Positions 22,436-33,272 of a DNA stretch of 64,000 nt are shown here, one piece after another (within the stretch, counting starts at the first letter, position 1; each line of letters starts with the position of its first letter). The position numbers and the translations under genes were made by a program. The stretch comes from Apodemus sylvaticus (taxonomy: Eukaryota; Chordata; Mammalia; Rodentia; Muridae). Location: assembly GCF_947179515.1 (NCBI RefSeq), contig NC_067491.1, positions 11,280,027 to 11,344,026 on the forward strand, read 5' to 3'. The notes beneath the pieces are model-generated. The model did no database searches. It was not told the origin of the DNA and worked only from the letters and a program-made list of their open reading frames with translations.

Positions 22436-22692
22436 TTTTGTTTTGTTTTGTTTTGTTTTTTTGTTATTCTTTATTCATTTATTTTTTGGTTTTATGAGAC
22501 AAGGTTTAAATAAAAAATGTTTTTTTTTTTTTTTTGAGCCAGGTGTGTAGCCCTGGCTGTCCTGGGACATACTCTGTAGACCAGGCTGGCCATGTACTTA
22601 AAAATCCATCTGCCTCTGCCTACCAAGTGCTGGGATTAAAGGTGTGTGACACCACCTGCTGGGATTAAAGGTGTGTGCCACCACCAGCCAGC
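22436..22692 (-). mobile_element. B1 SINE with internal duplication in R1
   Basis: Reverse B1 whose 5' part ('gctgggattaaaggtgtgtg') is duplicated. The R2 counterpart (30128-30422) lacks this duplication and has an expanded pyrimidine tail. Confidence 0.85.
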
Positions 22693-22857
22693 TGCGTTTC
22701 TCTTTGTGTGGGTGTGTGAATGTGTTTTGTAGATTTGCATACACATACCAGAGGTTATCACAGGTTTTCCTCTATTGAGCTCCACTTGGTTGAATCAAGC
22801 CTGGCCTGCTGCTTTGGCTAGCTTGTCTGCCCAGCCATGCCTCAAGAAAAACAGCAG

Positions 22858-23095
22858 CAACAAAAAAGAGTGAGCAAAGGGCTGGAGAAAGAGTTTAGAT
22901 TGTGAAATGCTTCCCACAAACACCATAATAAAATACAAAGGCACTGTGATATTTCCTTGTCATCCAGTTCTGGGAGGCAAAAAGACAAGTGGATCATGGG
23001 GGATTTTCTGGTCAGCCATCTTGCCACTAGGAGAATGCAGCCATTGAGAATCCCTGCCTCAAAAAAAATGTAGGAAATTCCCTAGAACAATAAAT
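22858..23095 (+). mobile_element. B4-like SINE in R1
   Basis: Diverged SINE ('gggctggagaaagagtttag', 'ctgggaggcaaaaagac', 'gaatccctgcctcaaaa'), shared with R2 at 30625-30865. Family assignment is tentative. Confidence 0.45.
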
Positions 23096-23150
23096 AACAA
23101 TAAATACCTGAGGGTCCTAGGGATGGAACATTACTAACACCTTGCACTGA

Positions 23151-23200
23151 GTGTGTGTATGTGTGTGTGTGTGTGTGTGTGTGTTTGTGTGTGTGTCTGT
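23151..23200. repeat. (GT)n microsatellite in R1 (copy A)
   Basis: Interrupted GT run at the right end of R1. The copy B equivalent (61371-61419) is a few bases shorter, and R2 has a related run at 30903-30948. Confidence 0.9.
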
Positions 23201-23215
23201 GGTGGGTTTCCTGGT

Positions 23216-24205
23216 TAACTAAGGAGAGCTTGCCAGATCATGTAGGACTGGAGATATAGGTGGTTTTCAGCTGCAAAGTTGAGAGTAGAAACCAACATGG
23301 GCTCTTTGTGAAGAAGCTCTTGTAAGCCTTCAAGTTTAATTCAGAACTAGTGTGTTTTGACAAAACTTCACCCTTAAGCCATTCAACCATTTTCCTGACT
23401 CATCATTTAAATATGGTGGCACCTGCTGTGAATCTGAGCACATGGGAAATTTATGCTTATTTATGTTTTGTGTGTGAATATTTGTCTATGTGTGGCCAGG
23501 CATGTTCTAAAGCATGAATATGGAGGACAAAAGACAATGCCAAAGGATGGATCTCTCTTTCCAATCTGTGGTTACCAGAGACCTGTGTCTGTTACCTGAG
23601 TCTGTGTGTCTGTGTGTCTGTGAGCCTGTGCCTGTCTTCACTGTTTTCTTAAGTCTGGTTTTGCATCAGTAGAATGTGTGAATCCTTTTTCTTATGAATG
23701 TAGGAAAGTCTCTGTGTCACTTAAGGTTTCATGTGTTATAATTTTTCTCTCAGTTGACCAATTGAGACTATTGTGAGGAACCCCCTCCCCCCATCTCAGC
23801 CTCCATATGGTGAGATTGCAGGTTAAACCACACCAGATATTTGGTTTCAATAATGTCCTTTGATTGAATTCTTGAAAGTGCACTTAGGGGATAGCTTCAT
23901 GGTTTTAGATGTTTTCAGGGTTGTCACAGACATTGCATGTGTTTTACTCAAAACACCCAACAAGTTTCTACAGAATGTTGAATGATCCCATTATTATTAA
24001 ATTACAGAGTGTTAGCTGTGATGAACCAGGTCTCAGAGCTCTAACTTCTTTAGTAATTACAAAGCATATTGAGAGGAGTTACATTGATATCCTGTAAATC
24101 TCCTTTCCTTATCAATTTCATCCAGTCATGCTAGAAACACTGAGCTCCAAGCCATGGAGCAATAGTATTTTGTTTAATGCACTAGCCATGCAGGACACAA
24201 AGGAA
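23216..24205. other. Anonymous stretch between R1 and R2
   Basis: Unique within the amplicon unit. No gene, RNA gene or known repeat recognised; a TCTGTGTG-rich patch lies at 23600-23630. Repeated at 61436-62425. Confidence 0.5.
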
Positions 24206-24300
24206 ACCCTTCCCTAAGAGTGAATTGCCATAGATGGGTTAGGTTATAAGGAGACACAAAAGAACCTTCCATCTCAGGGACTGGCAATTTAGGAGTTCAT
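24206..24300 (+). repeat. 95-base junction segment left of R2
   Basis: Matches 32285-32379 with only a few changes. Here it sits immediately before R2; there it sits immediately after truncated R3 and before the protease gene leader. It marks a duplication breakpoint. Confidence 0.85.
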
Positions 24301-24367
24301 ATAAAGCTAGAAGGTCTACGTTTAATTCTTATCTTTGAGGTGGGAAAATACACCTATGTTAGGAATA

Positions 24368-24524
24368 GTTTTGTTTTGTTTTGTTTTCGAGACAGGGTTT
24401 TTCTGTATATCCCTGACTGTCCTGGAACTTACTCTGTAGATCAGGCTGACAATGAACTCAGAAATCTGCCTGCCTCTGCCTCCCAAGTGCTGTGATTAAA
24501 GGCGTGTGCCACCACTGCCTGCCC
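24368..24524 (-). mobile_element. B1 SINE in R2
   Basis: Same ancestral insertion as 19834-20008, with a shorter TTTTG tail. Confidence 0.9.
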
Positions 24525-24863
24525 CTTAGAGATCTTTTGAGATGGATAATATTAGGTGGTATTTTCCACATCTTGGCCACGCCCACTTCTCCCAGCACAT
24601 ATAAGGCTGGGTAAGCAGGAAGTTTCTGTTCTTTGCCTCCTTGGACTTGTGTGGTAAGAAGTCCATTTTTCCAGTCTCTACCAGAGTTTACTTCTGTGGG
24701 AATCTGGCATTCACTAAAGACCAGTCTCGACATCCATACTGGTGGACTCAAAAACTACTGGACACTTAGTACATCTTCTTCCACACGTAGCCATTGTTGG
24801 ATTAGCTGGACCACAGACTGTAAGTCATTTTAATAGAATTCCATTTACATATATTTATATATG

Positions 24864-25288
24864 TGTTGAGTTCCATAGCTGCCTGCAGCTATTACGAAGT
24901 GGGTTTCTGGAACAGAAGCTGAGGGATAAATGGGGAAGAGGGGCGAAAAGAAGTATGGCTAAGACAATATTCACTGATCAAAGCCAGAAACTTTAATGGC
25001 GCCAGACCTTTTAACAGTTTGGGCAAACCCTTCCCCCCAGACTCCAGGCTGAGTTCTGGTGGAAGTTGTCTAGCTTCTCTTGGAGGTCCTTGTCTTGACT
25101 GCTCTGGCAGCTGGGTGGGTCACCTGCTTAATTCAGGAATTCCTAGACCTGGAGGAACAATGAACTTAACCTTTACTTCGAGCACTCAGCCCTAGGTGGA
25201 GCAGGATCCTGGCTATCTGGGAGAAGTTAACCTTGACCAAAGTCAAACTCTGACCAAGTGCATGACTGCCCCAATATGGCTCTGTACA
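24864..25288 (-). repeat. 3' LTR of 4.6-kb provirus
   Basis: 425 bases. On the + strand it reads TGTTGAGTTCC...GGCTCTGTACA. Pairs with 29021-29445. Confidence 0.9.
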
Positions 25289-25306
25289 ATTCCTCCCTTT
25301 TTTTTT
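25289..25306 (-). other. Polypurine tract
   Basis: On the - strand an A-run followed by GGGAGGAAT directly precedes the 3' LTR start TGTACAG, where plus-strand DNA synthesis would begin. Equivalent at 63509-63525. Confidence 0.75.
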
Positions 25307-28300
25307 ATTAATTAGAACACGAGGAGGTAGAAAACAAGTGGATAAATATCCTTCATAAGAAGGCGGGCCTTAACCAGGAGGGGAAGCGTTGACCGTAATT
25401 CCTCTTAAATATTGTATAACGCCTTTTTCAGAGGAGGGGTAATAGGCTCCCTTATTATTTTAAGGACAGCCTCTCCGACGTTAACCCCTATGCAATTAGG
25501 TGTACTTCCGGGGGACTCAGAAGCAGAAATTCACCTCCCCATGCGGTGCTTTGCCTCGCATGTCTCACTGGTACCCATGTTTGTTCATAAACAAACACAC
25601 ATAGATCTGAGTTCTATGTGGCTCCCTCTTTGGAGATCCACTTGTGTAAGTTTTGAAGCCAGGGGGATCTGCAAGTGTCTTTAACAGACATGCAATCTCT
25701 CCATCCAGGTGAGCCTGGGTGGAGACAGCCAGTCTGCTTAACAAACAAGGTCAAGAGTTAAAGGTGGAATAGGATTAACTTGTCCCTGAAGTATCCAATT
25801 CAGTTGCAAATTAACAACTTTAAGGACCCAAAGCTTGGCCTCTGGGGTGGGAGAGGTAGCCTTGTGTATCAAGAGATATGCTGTTACTTCTCAGGAAAAG
25901 TGGAGACTATATGTTAAATTAACACAGCTGGCTGAAGATTGTTAGCCATCTTCAAAATTGGAATCCTCAATATTGGAATTATTTCTAGACCAGTCTATGG
26001 TTGAGTCAGCTGAACACAATAAGGAGAAGAGTCATTTTAACTCTTCTTTAGATTAATTTTTCCTAAGCTAGCTTAACAGTCTCCATGTTCTGTCCCACAA
26101 AGTCTAAAAGCTTGAAGCTAGGCAATTTATCTAACCTGGGACATTTGACAGTTAAGGTAAGTCAAGAACATATACCCAATATAGCTCTTATGTTACCATG
26201 GTCTGGGCATTCAGCAAGCACAGTCAGCATCTCTTCTGCAGCATTCTGTGGAAAAAACATAGGGGACATGCCTTCTTCCCCAATATTAAATCAGGATCAT
26301 GGCATATGTCAATAAGTGAATTCCTTCATTTCACCCAGGCATCAATATGCCTAATTACAAGATGTCATATACATTTAGCAAGGAGTTTCTTGGCATCCAA
26401 ATTTTAAAATTTTCTTAAAAACATGCAAGCATAATTTAAATTATATGCACAGGGACACAATTTCCCCTCCCTTCTCTCTTCCAAGAAGATATTGTTTTAT
26501 TAATTTAAGTTGGAACACAAAGTTTACACCATACCATAGGCAATAACTATGTAATTATAGAAAATAAACATAGCATTTTTAGTTGCTTTTTCTGTTAGAG
26601 CAGTTGCAACTAGAAAGCCTAAAAGTGAATCATTAGTCACATGCACATATTTTTTAATCTTCTAAATTAGAAATATGAGTATCATTTATCTGTAATAACT
26701 AAGTCCTCTAGGATTAACACCATTACATGGTAGAGGTAGAAATTGAGGACATCAAGAACAAATCTTTATAATTTGATGTGTACAAACTATAAAATTATTT
26801 CAAATACCTAAAGGACAGTCATTTAGAGAACATATCCTTTGTTCTTAGAAATTTGAATCACATTTGCATAAACTGTAAAAATTAAGAATTAGCAGTATTA
26901 AAAATGGACCAATTTTAAGCAATTATAAGCCATGATATATATATATATATATCTACTATTATTAAAAGCTTGACTTTTAACATCTTAAAAATAGCTGCTA
27001 TAGCACCCAATTCAGGTATCTGTGTTGAAGCAGGGAGAAACTTAAAGGAATAAACATGTGATCTGATAGTACAAATTATCTTTTGGATAACAATTATTAA
27101 TTTTGCCTAAAAATGCTTGCCATGTAATAGATCAACCATTAGTAATAAATTTGATTGCTGCTTGAAGCAAGGAACAAACGTTTCCTACCTTGAAAACAGA
27201 GGTTTAAGACCTTCTGTGGCAAGCTTAAAATGAGGTAAATATAAGATAAAGCCAATTAATATATCCTAACAACCTTTGAAAGCCATTACCTAAAAATTCT
27301 AAAGGTCCATAGTTAGGAGCAAGGGCCTGTAACAAACATTCCATGAACATTGTACACTGAAAATTTTAAGATCCTAACTTCTAGTATTGAAACAGAGACA
27401 AAACATTTTTTTTTATCTGTCCTAGGATCCACCTTTAGTCCTTGGCAAGGACTAGATCTGAGCCTTTTATCTAAGACCAGACCCAAACCTGCAAGGACGT
27501 TTTGAGGATTAAACAAAAGAAACCTGTAATTCCATGGTCAAAGGAACCTACTTGATATCAAATACATTTCCACTGAGATCTCCTTTTTAATCTTGGAGGG
27601 TTAAATTTTGCTCCTACCATTGTAGCCTATAAACTTGTGGAAAAGTGGCAATGGGCCTCTAAAACCCATAGCTGTATCACTCTCAAAATTATCTTAATTA
27701 TAAAATGTTAAGAATTATGAGCCCGCAAACTGAATACTGCAGCCAATGACACACTGATTTTTATTTCAACTCAATGTTTTCTTGCAATGTTAGAGCACAA
27801 TTGCAATTTTGGAAGCAAATCCCAATTTTAAACAATCTAATTTCTTTAAAATCAATGGCAAACACATATTTACAGCACAAGGTTTGTCTGCCAGTTCTTA
27901 TGTTCAAGTGTATGACAGTGTAACTTATTAAAGAGACATTATTTTAAATCTTAATTTTCATTGAGTCCAATCTCCAGGCCAAGATTCACATGAAACACCA
28001 TGCCAATTTAGGAGCATCTTAAAGGCCTGTATTTCCTGGATTGCATCATGCCACGTGTTGTTTAAAAATGGCGACTACCCTAAACTACCAGCTTTAACCT
28101 AACTTTTTGTTAATAACATTATACCTTTTAAATCATGTCCAGTGACTTAAGCCAATACTCTATAGTCAAGACATGCAAAATATACCTTTAAATCCAATTA
28201 TAAACAAGAACAAAGCATGAGTTGCGTTAGGCCACGTGTAGCTAGTTAAGATGGCTCCAACACTGAATCACCAGTTTTAAACTAACCTTTTCTTAATCAC

Positions 28301-28999
28301 ACTATACCTTAACTCTTTAGTCAAGACATGTAAAACCTTATACCGTTAAGACCAATTAGAAACAAGTATAACGCGACTACATGAATTTCACAAGCCAAAC
28401 CAAGGTTTTCCCAAATCTTGAGGCTTCTGGGCTTTTAAAGCGGCTTTTTCCCCAGCCATGCTTGCCTCTTGGGTGAGTGAGCTGCGCTGCTGCGGCGCGG
28501 CTTTAAATCAATCCCCACACAAACTGTGGCTGGCTCAAGAGGTTGCCAGCAGATGAAATCCTTACCAATTTTTCTTTTTAACATGAAACAGTCATTCACA
28601 CAAAAACACAGAGAGGACATAAACATACACATAGACAAACAGTCGGTGCACCGGGACAAACACGGAAAGATACACAGAAAGTTAAGCGCGCTTGTTAAGC
28701 AATTACATCCATTTTCCTCTTTAAACAGCTCTTAGAGGCTGTGGACATATGCCTATTTTTAAAACCCCTTTCTTTTTCGCCTAAATAAGCTCTAACGAGC
28801 TTTGGGCAAATGCCTACCAAATTCCTTTTTCATATTCCACTGTCTATCCCCTAAGCGAGTACAGCACTGGGCCCATACTGCCTCACTTAGTCCGTATCGT
28901 ATAACTCACCATGCAGGATACTATCTTTTCCTTTTTACGTTTTCCGAGAAGCTTCGCCAAGACAGGGTCACCTCAGGTAATCTTCTGGAATCCAGCCAG
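25307..28999 (-). other. Non-coding internal region of 4.6-kb provirus
   Basis: A/T-rich with no frame showing a retroviral domain. Two diverged direct repeats are visible at about 28045-28140 and 28230-28315 (shared 'gccacgtgt' and 'aacctaac/aactaacc' blocks). A TA run lies at 26935-26952. A small CpG-rich patch lies near 28475-28505. Confidence 0.6.
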
Positions 29000-29017
29000 T
29001 CCCGCGTCCGGGCGCCA
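29000..29017 (-). other. Primer-binding site, lysine-tRNA-like
   Basis: Reads TGGCGCCCGGACGCGGGA on the - strand, next to the 5' LTR. The first nine bases match the tRNA-Lys type; the rest is diverged. A donor-like GGTGAGT lies further inside, at about 28904-28910. Confidence 0.7.
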
Positions 29018-29020
29018 CTC

Positions 29021-29445
29021 CGTTGGGTTCCATAGCTGCCTGCAGCTATTACGAAGTGGGTTTCTGGAACAGAAGCTGAGGGATAAATGGGGAAGAGGGG
29101 TGAAAAGAAGTATGGCTAAGACAATATTCACTGATCAACGTCAGAAACTTTAATGGCGCCAGACCTTTTAACAGTTTGGGCAAACCCTTCCCCCCAGACT
29201 CCAGGCTGAGTTCCGGTGGAAGTTGTCTAGCTTCTCTTGGAGGTCCTTGTCTTGACTGCTCCGGCAGCTGGGTGGGTCACCTGCTTAATTCAGGAATTCC
29301 TAGACCTGGAGGAACAATGAACTTAACCTTTACTTCGAGCACTCGGCCCTAGGTGGAGCAGGATCCTGGCTATCTGGGAGAAGTTAACCTTGACCAAAGT
29401 CAAACTCTGACCAAGTGCATGTCTGCCCCAATATGGCTCTGTACA
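29021..29445 (-). repeat. 5' LTR of 4.6-kb provirus
   Basis: Partner of 24864-25288. Visible differences include gtgaaaag for gcgaaaag, caacgtc for caaagcc, and gcatgtctg for gcatgactg. The terminal CA at its inner end is mutated. Confidence 0.9.
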
Positions 29446-30127
29446 TATATGTATATATTTGTTGATAGTGTGCATATGTATGTGTGTATATGTATGTATG
29501 TATTTGTGTGTACATACATATGTATGCATGTGTGTGTATATGTGTATGGGTTGTGTACAGCAACTGCTGACTAATACAGCAACCTAGACCAAATTAATTC
29601 AATCAGACTCAGAGGCCCTTTCTCCCAGACAGAAATTTCCAGAGTCTATACTGGCTGGGAGCATTTCCAATGGGATAGTAGGAATACCTCAGATTCCCGA
29701 AGTCTTCTTTCGTGGGGCCCCTCTTCATATTCCTAGTGTTGCTGGTTTTCTGTAGTTGAGTAGCATTGATGCAAAGCAGGCAATCTTTGGGAAGGTAGGA
29801 TGAGCCTTCCCCAAGTGAGTGCAGCCTGAAGTAGAGAGTAGTATCTCAGTAGAGCTTAGAAAAACAAGCAAGTTCTTGTCCCTGTGCTCTGTCTTAGGGA
29901 CACCAAGAACGACCTCACAATTGGTCTCTCCTGTGCTCAGAATCCCTTTAAGGCTTTTTTGGGCCCCATGCCTACAATTCAGTCATGGCTCAGTAACTTT
30001 GGATGGGGCCTCTTCCATGTTGAAAGAAGAAAGCTGAGACTGTGTTTGTGTGTGACCCATGTGTGCACATGTGCACAAGTGACTATGATATGGGGTGGTA
30101 TGTATGTGTGTGTGTCTGCTAGTCTGT

Positions 30128-30422
30128 GTTTCTCTTTTTTTTTTGTTATTGTTTTTTCTCTTTTCTTCTTCTTTTCTTTCCTTTTCTCTTCTCTTCTTTT
30201 CTTTTTTTCTTTCTTTCTTTCCTTCTTCTTCTTCTTCTTTTTTTTTTTTGATTTTTTGAGACATGGTTTCAAAAAAAAAAAAAGGGTTTTTTGAGCCAGG
30301 TGTGTAGCCCTGGCTGTCCTAGAACATACTCTGTAGACCAGGCTGGCCATGAACTCAGAAATACACCTGCCTCTGCCTACCAAGTGCTGGGATTAAAGGT
30401 GTGTGCCACCATTGCCAGGCTG
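30128..30422 (-). mobile_element. B1 SINE with long CTTT-rich tail in R2
   Basis: Counterpart of 22436-22692. The tail has grown into about 120 bases of T/CTTT/CTT repeats (30134-30250). Confidence 0.85.
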
Positions 30423-30624
30423 TGTTTCTCTTTGTGTGGGTGTGTGAATGTGTTTTGTAGATTTGCATACACATACCAGAGGTTATCACAGGTTTCCCTC
30501 TATTGAGCTCCACTTGATTGACTCAAGTCTAGCCTACTGCTTTGGCTAGCCTGACTGCCCAACCATGCCTCAAGATCTTCTGTTATTACTCTTTTCTTTC
30601 CAGAAAAACAGCAGCAACAAAAAA

Positions 30625-30865
30625 GAGTGAGCATAGGGCTGGAGAGAGAGTTTAGATGGTGAAGTGCTTCCCACAAACACCATAATAAAATACAAAAGCA
30701 TTGTGATATTTCCTCATCATCTAGTTCTGGGAGGCAAAAAGACAAGTGGATCATGGGGGATTTTCTGGTCAGCCACCTTGCCACTAGGAGAATGCAGCCA
30801 TTGAGAATCCCTGCCTCAAAAAATGTAGGAAATTCCCTAGAACAATAAATAACAATAAATACCTG
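30625..30865 (+). mobile_element. B4-like SINE in R2
   Basis: Counterpart of 22858-23095. Confidence 0.45.
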
Positions 30866-30902
30866 AGGGTCCTTGGGCTGGAACATTACTAACACATTGC
30901 AC

Positions 30903-30948
30903 TGTCTGTGTATGTGTATGTGTGTGTGTGTGTGTGGGGGGGGGTGTT
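30903..30948. repeat. (GT)n/G-run in R2
   Basis: GT run followed by a G-run, equivalent to 23151-23200 in R1. Confidence 0.85.
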
Positions 30949-30968
30949 TCCTGGGAAACTCAGGAGAG

Positions 30969-31076
30969 AGTAACCTCAGCTGTGGAAAGGAGTATATCAC
31001 ATTCCGCAGCAAGGAAGGCAATGAATGAGTCTTTCGCTTTTGAGAATGCAAATACTGAAATCAAGGAAGTAATCAG
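30969..31076 (+). pseudogene. Small gag (capsid) fragment
   Basis: About 108 bases closely match 3806-3911, the capsid part of the + strand provirus, encoding a FENANTE-type block. It sits alone between the right end of R2 and a CA microsatellite and has no LTR or other viral sequence nearby. Confidence 0.8.
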
Positions 31077-31109
31077 TCACACACAAACACACACACACAC
31101 ACACACACA
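31077..31109. repeat. (CA)n microsatellite
   Basis: Pure CA run directly after the gag fragment, at the junction between R2 and R3. Confidence 0.9.
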
Positions 31110-31186
31110 GGTGAACACTAGAAAGAGAAAAAACACAGGACAGAATGGCACAAACTCACTCTTTTTCCAACTGTAATGACAAATGT

Positions 31187-32286
31187 CCTGGCTTTTCTGG
31201 CTTTTAATTTTGATTACACCTGGAATTAACTACCCTCACACACAAATTAAATGGCAAGCCTGGTAAGAATGTTTGATTCATATAAACCTAAAAGGTCTAC
31301 CTTTAATCCTTATGTTTGAGGTGGGAAAATACACCTATGTTAGGAATTGTTTTGTTTCGTTTTGTTTGTCTGTATATTCCTGGCTGTCCTGGAACTTACT
31401 CTGTAGACCAGGCTGACATTGAACTCAGAAATCTGCCTGCCTCTGCCTCCCAAGTGCTGGGATTAAAGGTGCGTGCCACCACTGCCTGCCCCTTAGAGAT
31501 CTTTTGAGATGGATAACATTAGGTGGTATTTACCACATCTTGGCCACGCCCACTTCTCCCAGCACATATAAGGCTGGGCAAGCAGGAAGCTTCTGCTCTT
31601 TGCCTCCTCGGTCTTGTGTGGTAAAAGGTCCATTCTTCCAGTCTCCACCAGAGTTTACTTCTGTGGGAATCTGGCTTTCACTAAAGACCAGCCGTGACAT
31701 CCATACTGGTCGACTGAAAAACTATTGGACACTTAGTACATTTTCCTCTCACAGGTAGTTATGTTGGATTAGCTGGACCACAGACTGTAAGTCATTTTAA
31801 TAGAATTCCATTTACATATATTTATATATGTATATATTTATTGATAATGTGTGTATGTATATATGTATGCATGTGTGTTTATATGTGTATGGGTTGTGTA
31901 CAGCAACGGCTGACTAATACAGCAACCTAGACCATCTTAATTCAATCAGACTCAGAGGCCCTTTCTCCCAGGCAGAAATTTCCAGAGTCTATACTGGCTG
32001 GGAGCATTTCCAATGGGATAGTAGGAATACCTCAGATTCCCGAAGTCTTCTTTCATGGGGCCCCTCTTCATATTCCTAGTGTTGCTGGTTTTCTGTAGTT
32101 GAGTAGCATTATGCAAAGCAGGCAGTCTTTGGGAAGATAGGATGAGTCTTCCCCAAGTGAGTGCAGCCTGAAGTAGAGAGTATTATCTCAGTAGAGCTTA
32201 GAAAAACAAGCAAGTTCTTGTTCCTGTGCCCTGTCTTAGGGACACCTATAATGACCCCACAATTGGCCTCTCCTGTCCTCAGAATC
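31187..32286 (+). repeat. Local repeat R, copy R3, truncated
   Basis: Third copy, with an empty provirus site at 31825-31830 (TATATG). It ends early, at the equivalent of 22254, where it joins a 95-base segment also found left of R2. It is the nearest R copy to the complete protease gene. Confidence 0.8.
31340..31492 (-). mobile_element. B1 SINE in R3, partly deleted
   Basis: Same ancestral insertion as 19834-20008; the stretch after the TTTTG tail (gagacagggtt part) is lost. Confidence 0.85.
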
Positions 32287-32379
32287 CCTTCCCTAAGAGT
32301 GAATCGCCATAGATGGGTTAGGTTATAAGGAGACACAAAAGAACCTTCCATCTTAGGGACTGGCAATTTAGGAGTTCAT
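32285..32379 (+). repeat. 95-base junction segment right of R3
   Basis: Partner of 24206-24300, at the boundary between the R repeats and the gene's upstream sequence. Confidence 0.85.
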
Positions 32380-32793
32380 CCTGTAGTTTTCACTAGTGCT
32401 TTCCATAGATGGATGACCACTCAGGGTGGAGGTGACTGAGGTTCTCCTTGATCCCGTGTCTATCCATTTGGGGCTAGTGAGTGGAAGTCAGGTATATTCT
32501 GCATTCACTCTTAGATCATTCATAGGTGCACATACATGGAGCTATACTTTTGACTGCCTAGACTGCAAAGCTGGATCCAAGGAAGTGAACCTAATCTTAC
32601 TCTGTTCAACTGAGGGCAAATAAGCTGTGTCTTAGCCCTTCCAAGGATCCAACCTTCTCTCCTAGAATTCACATTTCATAAAAATGTAACCTAGTGAATC
32701 AACTGTTCCCCTCAATACATTTTCCCTCTTTGAAGACACAGCTACACTCCTGCCTCATTGAATTCTAACGGTTTTTCTGTTTGCTTTATCCAG
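32380..32793. other. Upstream region of the SENP2-like gene
   Basis: Single-copy within the window, about 400 bases between the R3 junction and the candidate first acceptor. No repeat, TATA box or CpG island recognised. It probably contains part of an intron or promoter of the protease gene. Confidence 0.35.
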
Positions 32794-33272
32794 GCACTGT
32801 CCAGAAGGTACTCATGGATTGAAAGAAGTGTTAAGACCAGAGACCTGTGTTGTTCTGTGTGGAGTCCCCACTTGCCTCAGAATACTGTGAGGATCTGTCA
32901 GTCTGCATCTCAGCCAGAGCCAGGACAAGAACTAGGAACAAAACAGTCTTGCCTCTAGTTCCGTTGGCTGTGCTGCCAACGTTTGCTGTCTTTGGAAGAC
33001 TCCGTCTGATAACCATAGTGACCCCGTGAGTTTGGATCTGCAGATGCTCATTGTGCCCTGAATCCCACAAGGTAAAAGGCACTGCCTGAATTTCAAGGAC
33101 TTTTCTACAGCGGGACTGGTGAACTCTCCGATTAAACACAAGGTGAGATTGATCAGTTGAGGTAGAACTACTCTTGGGTACTGTTGCCTCCATTGGACTT
33201 CACCTCGCAACTGAATCCAATAACAAAGTAAATCTGAGCTCTTCACTCAGAAGTTTCAGATCTTGGACCAAC
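32794..33272 (+). other. Putative 5' leader of the SENP2-like gene
   Basis: A splice-acceptor-like site (TTTGCTTTATCCAG) ends at 32793. Donor-like sites follow at 33072 (AAG/GTAAAA) and 33143 (CAAG/GTGAGATT), with an acceptor-like TTCACTCAG ending at 33250. A 5' untranslated exon spliced just before the ATG at 33273 is therefore plausible. No TATA box or CpG island is evident. This is inference from splice-site shape only. Confidence 0.35.

Larger units (their letters stand above)
19672..23215 (+). repeat. Local repeat R, copy R1 (amplicon A)
   Basis: An unidentified repeat of about 2.1 kb (without its insert), related to R2 and R3. It holds a TATA-like CATATAAGG at about 20086, a shared B1 at its left, a second shared B1 and a B4-like SINE at its right. 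It is split at 20348/21772 by a 1.4-kb provirus. The shared SINEs show that R was duplicated after those insertions. Confidence 0.8.
1..25781 (+). repeat. Tandem amplicon unit, copy A (partial)
   Basis: This arm matches 38191-64000 from end to end in the same orientation. The offset drifts only from 38190 to about 38225 because microsatellites and homopolymers differ in length. Across the first 953 bases I see two substitutions (86 and 593). The unit contains the protease gene end, one + strand provirus, a - strand retroviral relic, an L1 fragment and part of the R repeats. The true unit boundaries cannot be fixed because the array runs off both ends. Confidence 0.97.
24864..29445 (-). mobile_element. 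4.6-kb largely non-coding class II provirus in R2
   Basis: Two 425-base LTRs (24864-25288 and 29021-29445) enclose 3.7 kb of A/T-rich sequence without recognisable gag, pol or env. The ends TG...CA are flanked by TATATG at 24858-24863 and 29446-29451. A polypurine tract and a primer site are intact on the - strand. The layout is that of an ETn-like non-autonomous element that would rely on proteins from other proviruses. The LTRs differ at roughly eight positions, suggesting a fairly recent insertion. The exact family is not identified. Confidence 0.85.
24301..30968 (+). repeat. Local repeat R, copy R2
   Basis: Second copy, starting at the equivalent of 19771 and split at 24863/29446 by a 4.6-kb provirus. 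Its right end is joined to a short gag-like fragment and a CA run. Confidence 0.8.

Noticed and set aside
29979..30383. Lys/Glu-rich - strand frames over 93-134 codons
   Set aside because: They are translations of the CTTT-rich tail of a reversed B1 SINE.
33174..33272. Upstream extension of the protease frame from a TTG
   Set aside because: No ATG lies in this stretch and a mammalian start at TTG is unlikely; the ATG at 33273 with A at -3 is preferred.
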